Shown here one piece after another: positions 45,173-54,518 of a stretch of 64,000 bases of DNA; position 1 is the stretch's first letter; every line of letters starts with the position of its first letter. The translations under genes and the position numbers were made by a program. The stretch lies in assembly GCF_010550245.1 (NCBI RefSeq), contig NZ_JAAGLU010000014.1, positions 62,001 through 126,000 of the forward strand, read 5' to 3'. Origin of the DNA: Streptomyces sp. SID12501. GTDB lineage: Bacteria; Actinomycetota; Actinomycetes; Streptomycetales; Streptomycetaceae. Under the pieces are notes generated by a model. That model had not been told where the DNA came from, ran no database searches, and worked only from the letters and a program-made list of their open reading frames with translations.

Positions 45173-45293
45173 GACACCGGCGCCCGTGAACTTATCGGAC
45201 GCCGGTGTCCCGCGTTCCTGAACGGGGCCGGGTTCCCGCTTCCCCTACGGGGCCGACCCCTCGTACGGCCCCGCTCTGCGGGAACCGGCCCCG
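45173..45293. terminator. Two hairpins in the gap downstream of the LacI gene
   Basis: The 413 bp between the phosphoesterase start and the LacI-type gene end (44920-45332) contain no gene. Hairpin 1: GACACCGGCG (45173-45182) with CGCCGGTGTC (45200-45209). Hairpin 2: a long stem, 45223-45239 with 45278-45293, identical except one extra G, enclosing ACGGGGCCG/CGGCCCCG-type inner pairs. They probably end the minus-strand LacI transcript. Confidence 0.55.
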
Positions 45294-45332
45294 CACAAGC
45301 CCACTTCGTCCTCCCTCACCACCGCCCCCGGA

Positions 45333-46445
45333 TCACCCTTCCTCGGGCGACCGCGGATGACTGACCGTCGTGCGCGGCGGACGTCGCTGCGAGGACGTCC
45401 GCACGATCAGCTCGGTCGGTATCACCTGCTCGAACGGCATGTCCGAGTCGAGGTTCTCGATGGCGTCGATCAGGAGCTGGACCACCGCCGTGCCGATGCG
45501 GCGCGGCTTCAGGGAGAGGGTGGTGATCGGCGGCTCCGTGGTGGCGTACACCGTGGACTCGCTGCAGCAGACCAGCAGGAGGTCCTCCGGGACGCGCAGG
45601 CCGTAGCGGCGGGCCGCGGCCAGCAGGTCGGTGCCGTTCGGGTCGAAGAGGCCGTAGACGGCGTCCGGGCGGTCCGGGCGGGCCAGCAGCCGGTCGGCGG
45701 CCACGGCGCCCGCGCACGGGTCGTGGGCCGGGTAGGACTCGTACACCGGGTCCTGGCCGACCCGCTCGCACCAGTTCAGGTACGCCGTGGTCGAGAGACG
45801 GGTGTAGGTGTCGGTGGTCGTCCCCGTCAGCAGGCCGATGCGGCGGGCGCCGGCGGCGGCAAGATGGTCGAGGATGCCCAGGACCGCCGCCTCGTGGTCG
45901 TTGTCGACCCATGCGGTGACCGGGAGCGAGCCGGCCGGGCGGCCGTCGGAGACGACGGGCAGCCCCTGCCGGACGAGTTCGGTGACCATCGGGTCCTGGT
46001 CGGACGGGTCGATGACGACCGTGCCGTCCAGGGCGACGTTCGACCACACGTCGTGGCGGGAGGTCGCGGGGAGGATGACCAGGGCGTAGCCCCGGGCGAG
46101 CGCGGCCGAGGTGGCGGCTCTCGCCATCTCCGCGAAGTACGCGAACTCGGTGAAGGTGAAAGGTTCATCCCCGTATGTCGTCACGGTCAGACCGATCAGC
46201 CCGGACTTGCCGGTACGGAGGGTTCGGGCCGCGGCCGACGGGCGGTAGCCCAGCCGGTCCGCGACCTCACGGACATGGCGTCGGGTGACGTCCGGGAGCC
46301 TGCCTTTTCCGTTGAGGGCGTCGGAGACGGTCGTGATCGAGACGCCGGCGGCGGCGGCCACGTCTCTGATGCCTGCCCGGCCCGGCCGGCTGGCTCGTCG
46401 GGTTGTCTCCGCTCGGCTCACCTGGTGCTTCCCTGCTGCTGTCAT
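45333..46445 (-). CDS. LacI family transcriptional regulator
   Basis: 370 residues. A LacI HTH lies at residues ~25-70 (GIRDVAAAAGVSITTVSDAL, the recognition helix, then hinge region RPSAAARTLRTGKSG), followed by a periplasmic-binding-protein-like sensor domain (LVILPATSRHDVWSNVALDG, RRIGLLTGTTTDTYTRLS). The ligand is unknown. The ATG at 46445 has no strong ribosome site. The target may be its own promoter or a distant sugar operon; no sugar genes are adjacent. Confidence 0.9.
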   Translation of the reverse strand: MTAAGKHQVSRAETTRRASRPGRAGIRDVAAAAGVSITTVSDALNGKGRLPDVTRRHVREVADRLGYRPSAAARTLRTGKSGLIGLTVTTYGDEPFTFTEFAYFAEMARAATSAALARGYALVILPATSRHDVWSNVALDGTVVIDPSDQDPMVTELVRQGLPVVSDGRPAGSLPVTAWVDNDHEAAVLGILDHLAAAGARRIGLLTGTTTDTYTRLSTTAYLNWCERVGQDPVYESYPAHDPCAGAVAADRLLARPDRPDAVYGLFDPNGTDLLAAARRYGLRVPEDLLLVCCSESTVYATTEPPITTLSLKPRRIGTAVVQLLIDAIENLDSDMPFEQVIPTELIVRTSSQRRPPRTTVSHPRSPEEG

Positions 46446-46712
46446 GGCGAGCCGATAGTAGGGCTCATGCGGTGGGGTAGTGCGGACGCATATGCAGTCG
46501 TTGACAGGCACGTTTCTGCATGGTCAAAAGTTATCAACTGCCTTAGAAAAGAAGCCAGTTGAACGATATTACTGCCCTACCTGACTTGTCGGCGCGCATA
46601 GGCCTGCCAAGTGACCGATGTTTCGAAGAGGTCTCAACTCACCTCTACGGGGGATGCGCGCCACGGCGTGAGCCACCGGCGCGTGCCGAGAAGCGCAATG
46701 CGCCCCCCGATT

Positions 46713-46728
46713 CGTACAATTTTGTACG
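46713..46728. promoter_or_regulatory. AT-rich palindrome in the LacI-hisC gap
   Basis: CGTACAATTTTGTACG, seven-base arms around TT, an exact palindrome. It lies in the 472 bp gene-free gap (46446-46917) between divergent genes, about 205 bp before the aminotransferase start. The shape is that of a repressor site. Nothing else was recognised in the gap. Confidence 0.4.
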
Positions 46729-46917
46729 GTGATACCCCTGATACCACTGATGCCCGTGGGGCGGGTGAGGTTGGGGCGCGGAGGGCTTCGGAGACTCTCG
46801 GCTGCGACCGACCCGTACGCGGCGGCGCCGAATCCTCATAAGGTGTGAAGCATTGGTACCCGGTAACCGGCAGCGGGTGGCCGTGCTGAGCCGGTGGTGG
46901 TCACGAGGAGGACTGCG

Positions 46918-47997
46918 GTGAGCGAGACGAGCCCCAGGCTGCGCGCCGAGCTGGAGGGGATCCCCACCTACAAGCCGGGCAGGCCGGCCGCGTCCGGCGG
47001 TCCGGTGGCCTACAAGCTGTCCTCGAACGAGAACCCGTACCCGCCGCTGCCAGGCGTGCTGGAGACCGTGACGGCAGCCGCGGGGGCCTTCAACCGCTAC
47101 CCGGACATGGCCTGCACGGAGCTCATGAGCGAGCTGGCAGAACGTTTCGCCGTGCCGGTCTCCCATGTGGCCACCGGCACCGGCTCGGTCGGCGTCGCAC
47201 AGCAGCTGATCCAGTCCACCAGCGGGCCCGGCGACGAGGTGATCTACGCCTGGCGGTCCTTCGAGGCCTATCCGATCATCACGCAGATCAGCGGCGCCAC
47301 GTCGGTCAAGGTCCCGCTGACGCCCGGGGACGTGCACGACCTGGACGCGATGGCGGACGCGATCACCGACCGGACCCGGCTGATCTTCGTCTGCAACCCC
47401 AACAACCCGACGGGGACCGTCGTACGGCGGGCCGAGCTGGAGCGGTTCCTGGACCGGGTGCCCGGTGATGTGCTGGTGGTGCTCGACGAGGCGTACAAGG
47501 AGTTCGTGCGCGATCTTGAGGTGCCGGACGGGGTCACGCTCTACCGCGACCGGCCGAACGTCTGTGTGCTGCGGACCTTCTCCAAGGCGTACGGCCTCGC
47601 CGGGCTCCGGATCGGGTTCGCGATCGCCCACGAGCCGGTGGCGGCGGCGCTGCGCAAGACGGCGGTGCCGTTCGGGGTGAGCCAGCTCGCCCAGGACGCG
47701 GCGGTGGCCTCGCTCCGGGCCGAGGACGCGCTGCTCGGCCGGGTCGGTTCGCTGGTGTCCGAGCGCACACGGGTGGTCGACGGTCTGCGCGGCCAGGGCT
47801 GGACGGTGCCCGAGACCCAGGCGAACTTCGTGTGGCTGCGGCTGGGGGAGCGCACGGTGGACTTCGCGGCGGTGTGCGAGCGGGCCGGAGTGGTCGTCCG
47901 GCCGTTCCCGGGCGAGGGGGTCCGGGTGACGGTCGGGGAGACCGAGGCGAACGACGTCTTTCTGAAGGCGGCGGAGATGTTCCGTAAGGAGCTCTAG
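46918..47997 (+). CDS. hisC2: Histidinol-phosphate / aromatic aminotransferase (HisC-type)
   Basis: 359 residues from the GTG at 46918 (CGAGGAGGACTGCG upstream). PLP fold type [11 protein letters not shown] (substrate contact), [18 protein letters not shown] and PLP lysine in [17 protein letters not shown]. It could serve histidine biosynthesis or aromatic amino acid transamination. It lies outside a his operon, and actinobacteria typically carry a second copy, hence hisC2, a name given with caution. Confidence 0.88.
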   Translation: MSETSPRLRAELEGIPTYKPGRPAASGGPVAYKLSSNENPYPPLPGVLETVTAAAGAFNRYPDMACTELMSELAERFAVPVSHVATGTGSVGVAQQLIQSTSGPGDEVIYAWRSFEAYPIITQISGATSVKVPLTPGDVHDLDAMADAITDRTRLIFVCNPNNPTGTVVRRAELERFLDRVPGDVLVVLDEAYKEFVRDLEVPDGVTLYRDRPNVCVLRTFSKAYGLAGLRIGFAIAHEPVAAALRKTAVPFGVSQLAQDAAVASLRAEDALLGRVGSLVSERTRVVDGLRGQGWTVPETQANFVWLRLGERTVDFAAVCERAGVVVRPFPGEGVRVTVGETEANDVFLKAAEMFRKEL

Positions 47998-48049
47998 TCC
48001 GAGGTCCCGAGCGTCGGTACCAGACCCGCTCACGGACCGTCCGGACCCC

Positions 48050-48086
48050 GCCTGACCGGCCCTTTTCCGTCAAGGGCCGGTCAGGC
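48050..48086 (+). terminator. hisC2 terminator
   Basis: GCCTGACCGGCCCTT (48050-48064) and exact complement (48072-48086) around TTCCGTC, followed by CTCGTTT. It separates the aminotransferase gene from the cyd operon. Confidence 0.88.
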
Positions 48087-48147
48087 CTCGTTTAGGGACC
48101 CCCCGCCCCTCCAAGTTCGAACGGGTATGCGCCATAATTGCTTGTGA

Positions 48148-48165
48148 ATGTGAACGCGTTCACAA
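48148..48165. promoter_or_regulatory. Rex operator (ROP) before cydA
   Basis: ATGTGAACGCGTTCACAA, one mismatch from the Streptomyces Rex site TTGTGAACGCGTTCACAA; the inner 16 bp is a perfect palindrome. An extra half-site TTGTGAA lies just upstream at 48142. Rex senses NADH/NAD+; low NAD+ releases it and induces cytochrome bd, as established for S. coelicolor cydABCD. Confidence 0.93.
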
Positions 48166-48245
48166 GCGCGTCCTGTTTGTCCCTCTCGTGCCAGTTGGCA
48201 ACCGGGACGGACTGCCGCAATGATCACGGCTCGTAAGGAGGAGAT

Positions 48246-49754
48246 GTGGACGTCGCTTTGGCGCCCGAGACTCTGGCCCGATGGCAGTTCGGCATCACCA
48301 CCGTCTACCACTTCCTGTTCGTCCCGCTGACGATCTCCCTCGCCGCGCTCACCGCCGGCCTGCAGACCGCCTGGGTGCGCACGGAGAAGGAGAAGTACCT
48401 CAAGGCCACCAAGTTCTGGGGCAAGCTCTTCCTGATCAACATCGCGATGGGTGTCGTCACCGGCATCGTGCAGGAGTTCCAGTTCGGCATGAACTGGTCC
48501 GACTACTCGCGCTTCGTCGGCGATGTCTTCGGTGCCCCGCTCGCCTTCGAGGCGCTGATCGCCTTCTTCTTCGAGTCCACCTTCATCGGGTTGTGGATCT
48601 TCGGCTGGGACAAGCTGCCGAAGAGGATCCACCTGGCCTGCATCTGGATGGTCTCGATCGGCACGATCCTGTCGGCGTACTTCATCCTCGCGGCCAACTC
48701 CTGGATGCAGCATCCCGTCGGCTACCGGATCAACGAACAGAAGGGGCGCGCCGAGCTCACCGACTTCTGGCTGGTCCTCACCCAGAACACCGCGCTGACC
48801 CAGGTCTTCCACACCCTCACCGCGGCCTTCCTCGCGGGTGGCGCCTTCATGGTCGGCATCGCCGCCTTCCATCTGATGCGCAAGAAGCACATCGAGGTGA
48901 TGAAGACCTCGCTGCGGCTCGGCCTGGTCACCGTCGTCATCGGCGGTCTGCTCACCGCGGTCAGCGGTGACCTCCTCGGCAAGGTCATGTTCAAGCAGCA
49001 GCCGATGAAGATGGCCGCCGCCGAGGCCCTCTGGGACGGCGAGGCTCCTGCGCCCTTCTCCGTCTTCGCCTACGGCGACGTCGAGGCCGGCCACAACAAG
49101 GTCGCCATCGAGATCCCCGGCCTGCTGTCCTTCCTCGCCAACGACGACTTCAGCTCGTACGTCCCGGGCATCAACGACGTCAACAAGGCCGAGCAGGAGA
49201 AGTTCGGGCCCGGCGACTACCGGCCCAACATCCCGGTCGCCTACTGGGGCTTCCGCTGGATGATCGGCTTCGGCATGACGTCCTTCGCGATCGGGCTCGC
49301 CGGACTCTGGCTGACCCGCAAGAAGTTCATGCTGCCGCAGCATCTGCGGGTCGGCGACGACGAGGTACCGCACCTCTCGCTGCTGCCCGGGAAGGCGCTC
49401 GGCCCGACGCTCACCAAGTGGTACTGGCGCATCGCCGTCCTCACCCTGGGCTTCCCGCTGATCGCCAGCTCCTGGGGCTGGATCTTCACCGAGATGGGCC
49501 GCCAGCCGTGGGTCGTGTACGGCATCTTCCAGACCCGGGACGCGGTCTCTCCCGGGGTCTCGCAGGGCGAGATCCTCACCTCGATGATCGTCTTCACCTC
49601 GCTCTACGCGATCCTCGCCGTCATCGAGGTCAAGCTCCTCGTGAAGTACGTCAAGGCCGGACCGCCCGAACTGACCGAGGCCGACCTCAACCCGCCCACG
49701 AAGATCGGCGGCGACCCACAGGACGCCGACAAGCCGATGGCCTTCTCCTACTAG
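48246..49754 (+). CDS. cydA: Cytochrome bd ubiquinol/menaquinol oxidase subunit I
   Basis: 502 residues, about nine membrane helices. It reduces O2 with quinol and holds hemes b558, b595 and d. Heme and quinol features visible: N-terminal His in TTVYHFLF, QEFQFGMNW, Met/Glu region FFFESTFIGLWIFG, short Q loop (without the long E. coli insert), GRQPWVVYG. The GTG at 48246 follows TAAGGAGGAG. First gene of cydA-cydB-cydCD under Rex. Confidence 0.97.
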   Translation: MDVALAPETLARWQFGITTVYHFLFVPLTISLAALTAGLQTAWVRTEKEKYLKATKFWGKLFLINIAMGVVTGIVQEFQFGMNWSDYSRFVGDVFGAPLAFEALIAFFFESTFIGLWIFGWDKLPKRIHLACIWMVSIGTILSAYFILAANSWMQHPVGYRINEQKGRAELTDFWLVLTQNTALTQVFHTLTAAFLAGGAFMVGIAAFHLMRKKHIEVMKTSLRLGLVTVVIGGLLTAVSGDLLGKVMFKQQPMKMAAAEALWDGEAPAPFSVFAYGDVEAGHNKVAIEIPGLLSFLANDDFSSYVPGINDVNKAEQEKFGPGDYRPNIPVAYWGFRWMIGFGMTSFAIGLAGLWLTRKKFMLPQHLRVGDDEVPHLSLLPGKALGPTLTKWYWRIAVLTLGFPLIASSWGWIFTEMGRQPWVVYGIFQTRDAVSPGVSQGEILTSMIVFTSLYAILAVIEVKLLVKYVKAGPPELTEADLNPPTKIGGDPQDADKPMAFSY

Positions 49755-49775
49755 GCCCAGGGAGCTGGAATCGCC

Positions 49776-50780
49776 ATGCAACTTCACGACGTCTGGTTCG
49801 TCCTCATCGCCGTCCTGTGGACCGGCTACTTCTTCCTGGAGGGCTTCGACTTCGGGGTCGGCGTCCTCACCAAGCTGCTCGCCCGCGACCGTGCGGAGAA
49901 GCGGGTCCTCATCAACACCATCGGGCCCGTCTGGGACGGCAACGAGGTGTGGCTCCTCTCGGCGGGCGGCGCGACCTTCGCCGCCTTCCCCGAGTGGTAC
50001 GCCACCCTCTTCTCCGGCTTCTATCTGCCGCTGCTGCTCATCCTGGTGTGCCTGATCGTGCGGGGCGTCGCCTTCGAGTACCGGGTGAAGCGGCCCGAGG
50101 AGAACTGGCAGCGCAACTGGGAGACCGCGATCTTCTGGACCTCGCTGCTGCCCGCGTTCCTCTGGGGCGTGGCCTTCGCCAACATCGTGCGCGGGGTGAA
50201 GATCGACGCGGACTTCGAGTACGTCGGGAATCTCGCCGATCTGCTCAACCCGTACGCCCTGCTCGGCGGCCTGGTCACCCTGTCGCTGTTCACCTTCCAC
50301 GGCACGGTGTTCGTCGGCCTCAAGACCGTCGGGGACATCCGGGAACGGGCGCGGAAGCTGGCGGTCCGCGTCGGACTCCTGGCCGCCGTCGTCGCGCTCG
50401 CGTTCCTGGGCTGGACCCAGGCCGACAACGGTGACGCCGGCTCCCTGGCAGCGGCGGTCGTGGCCGTGCTCGCCCTGGTCGCCGCGCTGGGGGCGGCGCG
50501 GAAGGGGCGTGAGGGCTGGGCGTTCGCGTTCTCCGGGGTCACCATCGTGGCCGCCGTCGCGATGCTGTTCCTGACGCTCTTCCCGAACGTCATGCCGTCC
50601 TCGCTCAACGCGGACTGGAACCTCACGGTCACCAACGCCTCGTCGAGCCCGTACACGTTGAAGATCATGACGTGGTGTGCGGGGATCGCCACCCCCATGG
50701 TCCTGCTCTACCAGGGCTGGACGTACTGGGTGTTCCGCAAGCGGATCGGCACGCAGCACCTCGCCGAGGCCACGCACTGA
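49776..50780 (+). CDS. cydB: Cytochrome bd oxidase subunit II
   Basis: 334 residues, about eight helices; opening QLHDVWFVLIAVLWTGYFFL and GPVWDGNEVWLLSAGG are CydB hallmarks. It forms the oxidase with CydA. It starts 21 bp after cydA with GGGAG nearby. The end of the gene is followed by a 50 bp palindrome containing parS, then cydCD. Confidence 0.97.
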   Translation: MQLHDVWFVLIAVLWTGYFFLEGFDFGVGVLTKLLARDRAEKRVLINTIGPVWDGNEVWLLSAGGATFAAFPEWYATLFSGFYLPLLLILVCLIVRGVAFEYRVKRPEENWQRNWETAIFWTSLLPAFLWGVAFANIVRGVKIDADFEYVGNLADLLNPYALLGGLVTLSLFTFHGTVFVGLKTVGDIRERARKLAVRVGLLAAVVALAFLGWTQADNGDAGSLAAAVVAVLALVAALGAARKGREGWAFAFSGVTIVAAVAMLFLTLFPNVMPSSLNADWNLTVTNASSSPYTLKIMTWCAGIATPMVLLYQGWTYWVFRKRIGTQHLAEATH

Positions 50781-50825
50781 GTCGTCCTTGTCCGCGTCAT
50801 CGCTGTCTGCGTCATCTCTGTCTGT

Positions 50826-50875
50826 GGGAGGTGGTTTCACGATGTTTCACGTGAAACATCGTGAAACCACCTCCC
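50826..50875. terminator. 50 bp perfect palindrome with parS between cydB and cydCD
   Basis: Arms 50826-50850 and 50851-50875 are exact reverse complements (GGGAGGTGGTTTCACGATGT... inward). It starts 45 bp after cydB. As RNA it would form a 25 bp hairpin, likely lowering readthrough into cydCD, which then begins 14 bp later. The center is parS; the outer arms also contain GGTTTCAC/GTGAAACC, an extra half-site on each side. Confidence 0.7.
50843..50858. other. parS: parS site, perfect 16-mer
   Basis: TGTTTCACGTGAAACA at the centre of the cydB-cydCD palindrome, 47 bp before the next site. Confidence 0.95.
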
Positions 50876-50888
50876 TGGACCGAAGGGC

Positions 50889-53800
50889 ATGTTTCACGTG
50901 AAACCAATCGATCCGCGCCTCCTCCGGTACGCCGGTGCCACTCGCCGTTTCCTGCTGGCGGTCGTCGGCCTCGGTGCCGTCGGCGCGGGGCTGGTCATCG
51001 CGCAGGCCATGCTCATGGCCGAGGTCGTCGTCGGAGCCTTCCAGCACGGACTTTCGGTCACCGAACTCCGTACGCCCCTGCTGCTGTTGGTGGCTGTCGC
51101 CGGTGGCCGGGCGGTGGTCTGCTGGCTCACCGAGCTGGCCGCCCACCGGACGAGCGCGGCGGTGAAGGCGGAGTTGCGCGGGCGGCTGCTGGAGCGGGCC
51201 GTCGCGCTCGGCCCCGGATGGCTGAGCGGGCAGCGGACCGGGTCGCTGGTCGCCCTCGCAACTCGGGGGGTGGACGCGCTCGACGACTACTTCTCGCGCT
51301 ATCTCCCGCAGTTGGGGCTCGCGGTCGTGGTGCCCGTGGCCGTGCTGGCGCGGATCGTCACCGAGGACTGGGTGTCTGCCGCGATCATCGTCGGCACTCT
51401 GCCGCTCATTCCGGTCTTCATGGTGCTGATCGGCTGGGCCACGCAGTCCCACATGGACCGTCAGTGGCGGCTGTTGTCCCGGCTGTCGGGCCACTTCCTC
51501 GATGTCGTGGCCGGGCTGCCGACGCTGAAGGTGTTCGGCCGGGCCAAGGCGCAGGCCGAGTCGATCCGGCGGATCACCGGTGAGTACCGGCAGGCGACGA
51601 TGCGGACGCTCCGGATCGCCTTCCTCTCGTCCTTCGCGCTGGAACTGCTGGCGACGCTGTCCGTGGCGCTCGTCGCGGTGACCATCGGTATGCGGCTCGT
51701 GCACGGCGAGATGGACCTGTACACCGGGCTCGTCATTCTCATCCTCGCGCCCGAGGCGTACCTGCCGCTCAGGCAGGTGGGCGCCCAGTTCCATGCGGCG
51801 GCGGAGGGCCTGGCCGCGGCCGAGGAGATCTTCGCCGTGCTGGAGACGCCGGTGCCGGAGTCCGGGACCGGGCCGGTTCCGGAGGGCGGAGTGGCCTTCG
51901 AGGGCGTGACCGTCCGGTATCCCGGGCGGTCGGTGGACGCGGTGTCGGACGCGTCCTTCGCTGTGGAGGCCGGCGAGACGGTCGCGCTCGTCGGACCGAG
52001 CGGCGTGGGCAAGTCGACGCTGCTGCACGCGCTGCTCGGGTTCGTACGGCCGACGGAAGGGCGGGTGTCGGTCGGGGGCGCCGATCTCACCGGCATCGAC
52101 CTGGAGCGGTGGCGTTCGCGGGTGGCCTGGGTGCCGCAGCGGCCCCACCTGTTCGCCGGGTCGATCGCCGAGAACGTACGGCTGGCCAGCCCCGACGCCG
52201 ACGACACCGCCGTACGGAGCGCGCTGGCCGACGCCGGTGCGCTGGAGTTCGTGGACGCGCTGCCCGAGGGGGTCCACGCGGTGCTCGGCGAGGACGGGGC
52301 CGGGCTCTCCGCCGGGCAGCGGCAACGGCTCGCGCTGGCCCGGGCGTTCCTCGCGGACCGGCCTGTGCTGCTGCTCGACGAGCCGACGGCCGCGCTGGAC
52401 GGGGAGACCGAGGCCGAGGTCGTGGCCGCCGTACGGCGCCTCGCCGTCGGACGGACGGTGCTGCTGGTCGTGCACCGGCCGGCGCTGCTGGCGGTGGCGG
52501 ACCGGGTGGTGCGGTTGGAGGAGGCTGCCCGCCCCGCTCACCTGCCTGGTGCCGAGCAGGCCGGCGGTTCCTTCGGCGGCGACGGGCTTGTCGTGGGCGG
52601 CCCGCAGAGTGCACGGCTCCCCGTGCTCGGCGAGGAAGAAAGCGTGCCCAGCACTTCTGCGGGGCGACTTGGCGTGCTCGCGCGGGTGCGGGCCATGTCC
52701 GGGGCCCGGAGTGGGCGGTTCGGACTCGCGCTGCTGCTCGGGAGTCTCGCCCTGGGCAGTGCCGTCGGGCTCATGGCGACCTCCGGGTGGCTCATCTCGC
52801 GGGCCTCGCAGCAGCCGCCCGTGCTGTATCTGATGGTCGCCGTGACGGCCACGCGTGCCTTCGGGATCGGACGGGCCGTCTTCCGGTACGCCGAGCGGCT
52901 GGTGTCGCACGACGCCGTGCTGCGGATGCTGGCCGACACCCGGGTCGCCGTCTACCGGCGCCTGGAGCGGCTGGCGCCCGCCGGACTGCGGACGACCAGG
53001 CGCGGGGACCTGCTGTCGCGGCTCGTCGCCGATGTGGACGCCCTCCAGGACTACTGGCTGCGCTGGCTGCTGCCCGCCGGGGCCGCCCTCGTCGTCTCCG
53101 CCGCCTCCGTCGGGTTCACGGCGTGGCTGCTGCCGGAGGCCGGGGCTGTCCTCGCCGCCGGACTGCTCGCCGCCGGTGTCGGTGTCCCCCTCGTGACCAG
53201 CGCCGTGGCACGACGCGCGGAACGCCGGCTCGCCCCGGCCCGCGGGGCACTCGCCACGCACGTGACCGACCTGCTCACCGGCACCGCCGAGTCGACGGTC
53301 GCGGGTGCCCTGAACGGACGTACCGAGCAGGTACGGCGGGCCGACTCCGCCCTCACCCGGATCGCCTCGCGCGCCGCCACCGCCACCGCGCTCGGCGACG
53401 GACTCACCGCGCTGCTGTCCGGGCTGACGGTCGCGGCCACCGCCCTCGTGGGTGCCCAAGGGGTCGCCGACGGGCGGCTCGACGGGGTGGTCATGGCCGT
53501 TGTCGTCCTCACTCCCCTGGCCGCCTTCGAGGCCGTCCTCGGGCTGCCGCTGGCCGTGCGGTACCGGCAGCGGGTGCGCAGGAGCGCCGAGCGCGTGTAC
53601 GAGGTCCTGGACGCGCCCGAGCCCGTGCGCGAGCCCGAAGAGCCGCTCCCCGCGCCTCTGTCGGCGTTCCCTGTCGTCGTCAAAGACCTGGCAGCCCGCC
53701 ACGCCGGACAGGACCGGGACGCGCTCGCCCGCCTCGACCTCACCCTCGACGAAGGGCGCCGGATCGCCGTCGTCGGCCCGTCCGGGTCCGGCAAGACGAC

Positions 53801-54425
53801 GCTGGCGCAGGCGCTCCTACGATTCCTGGACGCGGACGCCGGTTCCTACACGCTGGGCGGCGTGGACGCGTACGCGCTGGACGGCGACGACGTACGGCGG
53901 CTGGTCGGGCTGTGCGCCCAGGACGCGCACCTCTTCGACAGCTCCGTGCGCGAGAACCTGCTGCTGGCGAAGAAGGACGCGACCGAGGACGACCTGCGGG
54001 GAGCCCTCGCGCGGGCCCGCCTGCTGGACTGGGCCGAGTCGCTGCCCGACGGGCTCGACACCCTGGTCGGCGAGCACGGGGCGCGGCTGTCCGGCGGGCA
54101 GCGGCAGCGGCTTGCGCTCGCCCGGGCACTGCTCGCGGACTTCCCGGTGCTCGTGCTCGACGAGCCCGCCGAACACCTGGACCTGCCGACCGCCGACGCG
54201 CTCACCGCCGATCTGCTGGCCGCGACCGAGGGCCGTACGACGCTGCTCATCACCCACCGGCTGGCCGGACTCGACGCCGTGGACGAGGTGATCGTGCTGG
54301 ACGGGGGGCAGGTCGTGCAGCGGGGGACGTACGCGGAGCTGGTCGCCGTCGAGGGGCCGCTGCGGCGGATGGCCGAGCGGGAGGCGGAGTCCGAGCAACT
54401 GGCGTCGGTGGCGGCGGTGCGTTAG
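50889..54425 (+). CDS. cydCD: Fused CydD-CydC heterodimeric-type ABC exporter
   Basis: 1178 residues: two ABC exporter halves in one chain. Half 1: helices to ~residue 300, Walker A GPSGVGKSTLL (~370), signature LSAGQRQRLALARAF (~473). Half 2: helices from ~610, Walker A GPSGSGKTTLAQ (~961), signature LSGGQRQRLALARAL (~1066). CydDC exports thiols or binds heme, and is needed to assemble cytochrome bd. E. coli has separate genes. The ATG at 50889 lies in a parS, giving the N-terminus MFHVKP. A poor ribosome site (GAAGGGC) precedes it. Confidence 0.95.
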   Translation: MFHVKPIDPRLLRYAGATRRFLLAVVGLGAVGAGLVIAQAMLMAEVVVGAFQHGLSVTELRTPLLLLVAVAGGRAVVCWLTELAAHRTSAAVKAELRGRLLERAVALGPGWLSGQRTGSLVALATRGVDALDDYFSRYLPQLGLAVVVPVAVLARIVTEDWVSAAIIVGTLPLIPVFMVLIGWATQSHMDRQWRLLSRLSGHFLDVVAGLPTLKVFGRAKAQAESIRRITGEYRQATMRTLRIAFLSSFALELLATLSVALVAVTIGMRLVHGEMDLYTGLVILILAPEAYLPLRQVGAQFHAAAEGLAAAEEIFAVLETPVPESGTGPVPEGGVAFEGVTVRYPGRSVDAVSDASFAVEAGETVALVGPSGVGKSTLLHALLGFVRPTEGRVSVGGADLTGIDLERWRSRVAWVPQRPHLFAGSIAENVRLASPDADDTAVRSALADAGALEFVDALPEGVHAVLGEDGAGLSAGQRQRLALARAFLADRPVLLLDEPTAALDGETEAEVVAAVRRLAVGRTVLLVVHRPALLAVADRVVRLEEAARPAHLPGAEQAGGSFGGDGLVVGGPQSARLPVLGEEESVPSTSAGRLGVLARVRAMSGARSGRFGLALLLGSLALGSAVGLMATSGWLISRASQQPPVLYLMVAVTATRAFGIGRAVFRYAERLVSHDAVLRMLADTRVAVYRRLERLAPAGLRTTRRGDLLSRLVADVDALQDYWLRWLLPAGAALVVSAASVGFTAWLLPEAGAVLAAGLLAAGVGVPLVTSAVARRAERRLAPARGALATHVTDLLTGTAESTVAGALNGRTEQVRRADSALTRIASRAATATALGDGLTALLSGLTVAATALVGAQGVADGRLDGVVMAVVVLTPLAAFEAVLGLPLAVRYRQRVRRSAERVYEVLDAPEPVREPEEPLPAPLSAFPVVVKDLAARHAGQDRDALARLDLTLDEGRRIAVVGPSGSGKTTLAQALLRFLDADAGSYTLGGVDAYALDGDDVRRLVGLCAQDAHLFDSSVRENLLLAKKDATEDDLRGALARARLLDWAESLPDGLDTLVGEHGARLSGGQRQRLALARALLADFPVLVLDEPAEHLDLPTADALTADLLAATEGRTTLLITHRLAGLDAVDEVIVLDGGQVVQRGTYAELVAVEGPLRRMAEREAESEQLASVAAVR
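50890..50905. other. parS: parS site overlapping the cydCD start codon
   Basis: TGTTTCACGTGAAACC: full 14 bp core. The TG at 50890 belongs to the ATG, so the site codes for the first residues of CydCD. Confidence 0.9.
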
Positions 54426-54518
54426 TCCCCTGCCTGTCAGCCCTCTGCACCTCTGTTCGTCAGGGGAGTCGTCGCCGCTCGACTTTCGGTGACAAACGGG
54501 AGTAATTACGCTCGGGGG

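Noticed and set aside
48081-53702. Very long minus-strand frames over cydA/cydB and cydCD
   Set aside because: Antisense shadows of high-GC coding sequence; translations are low-complexity and match nothing.
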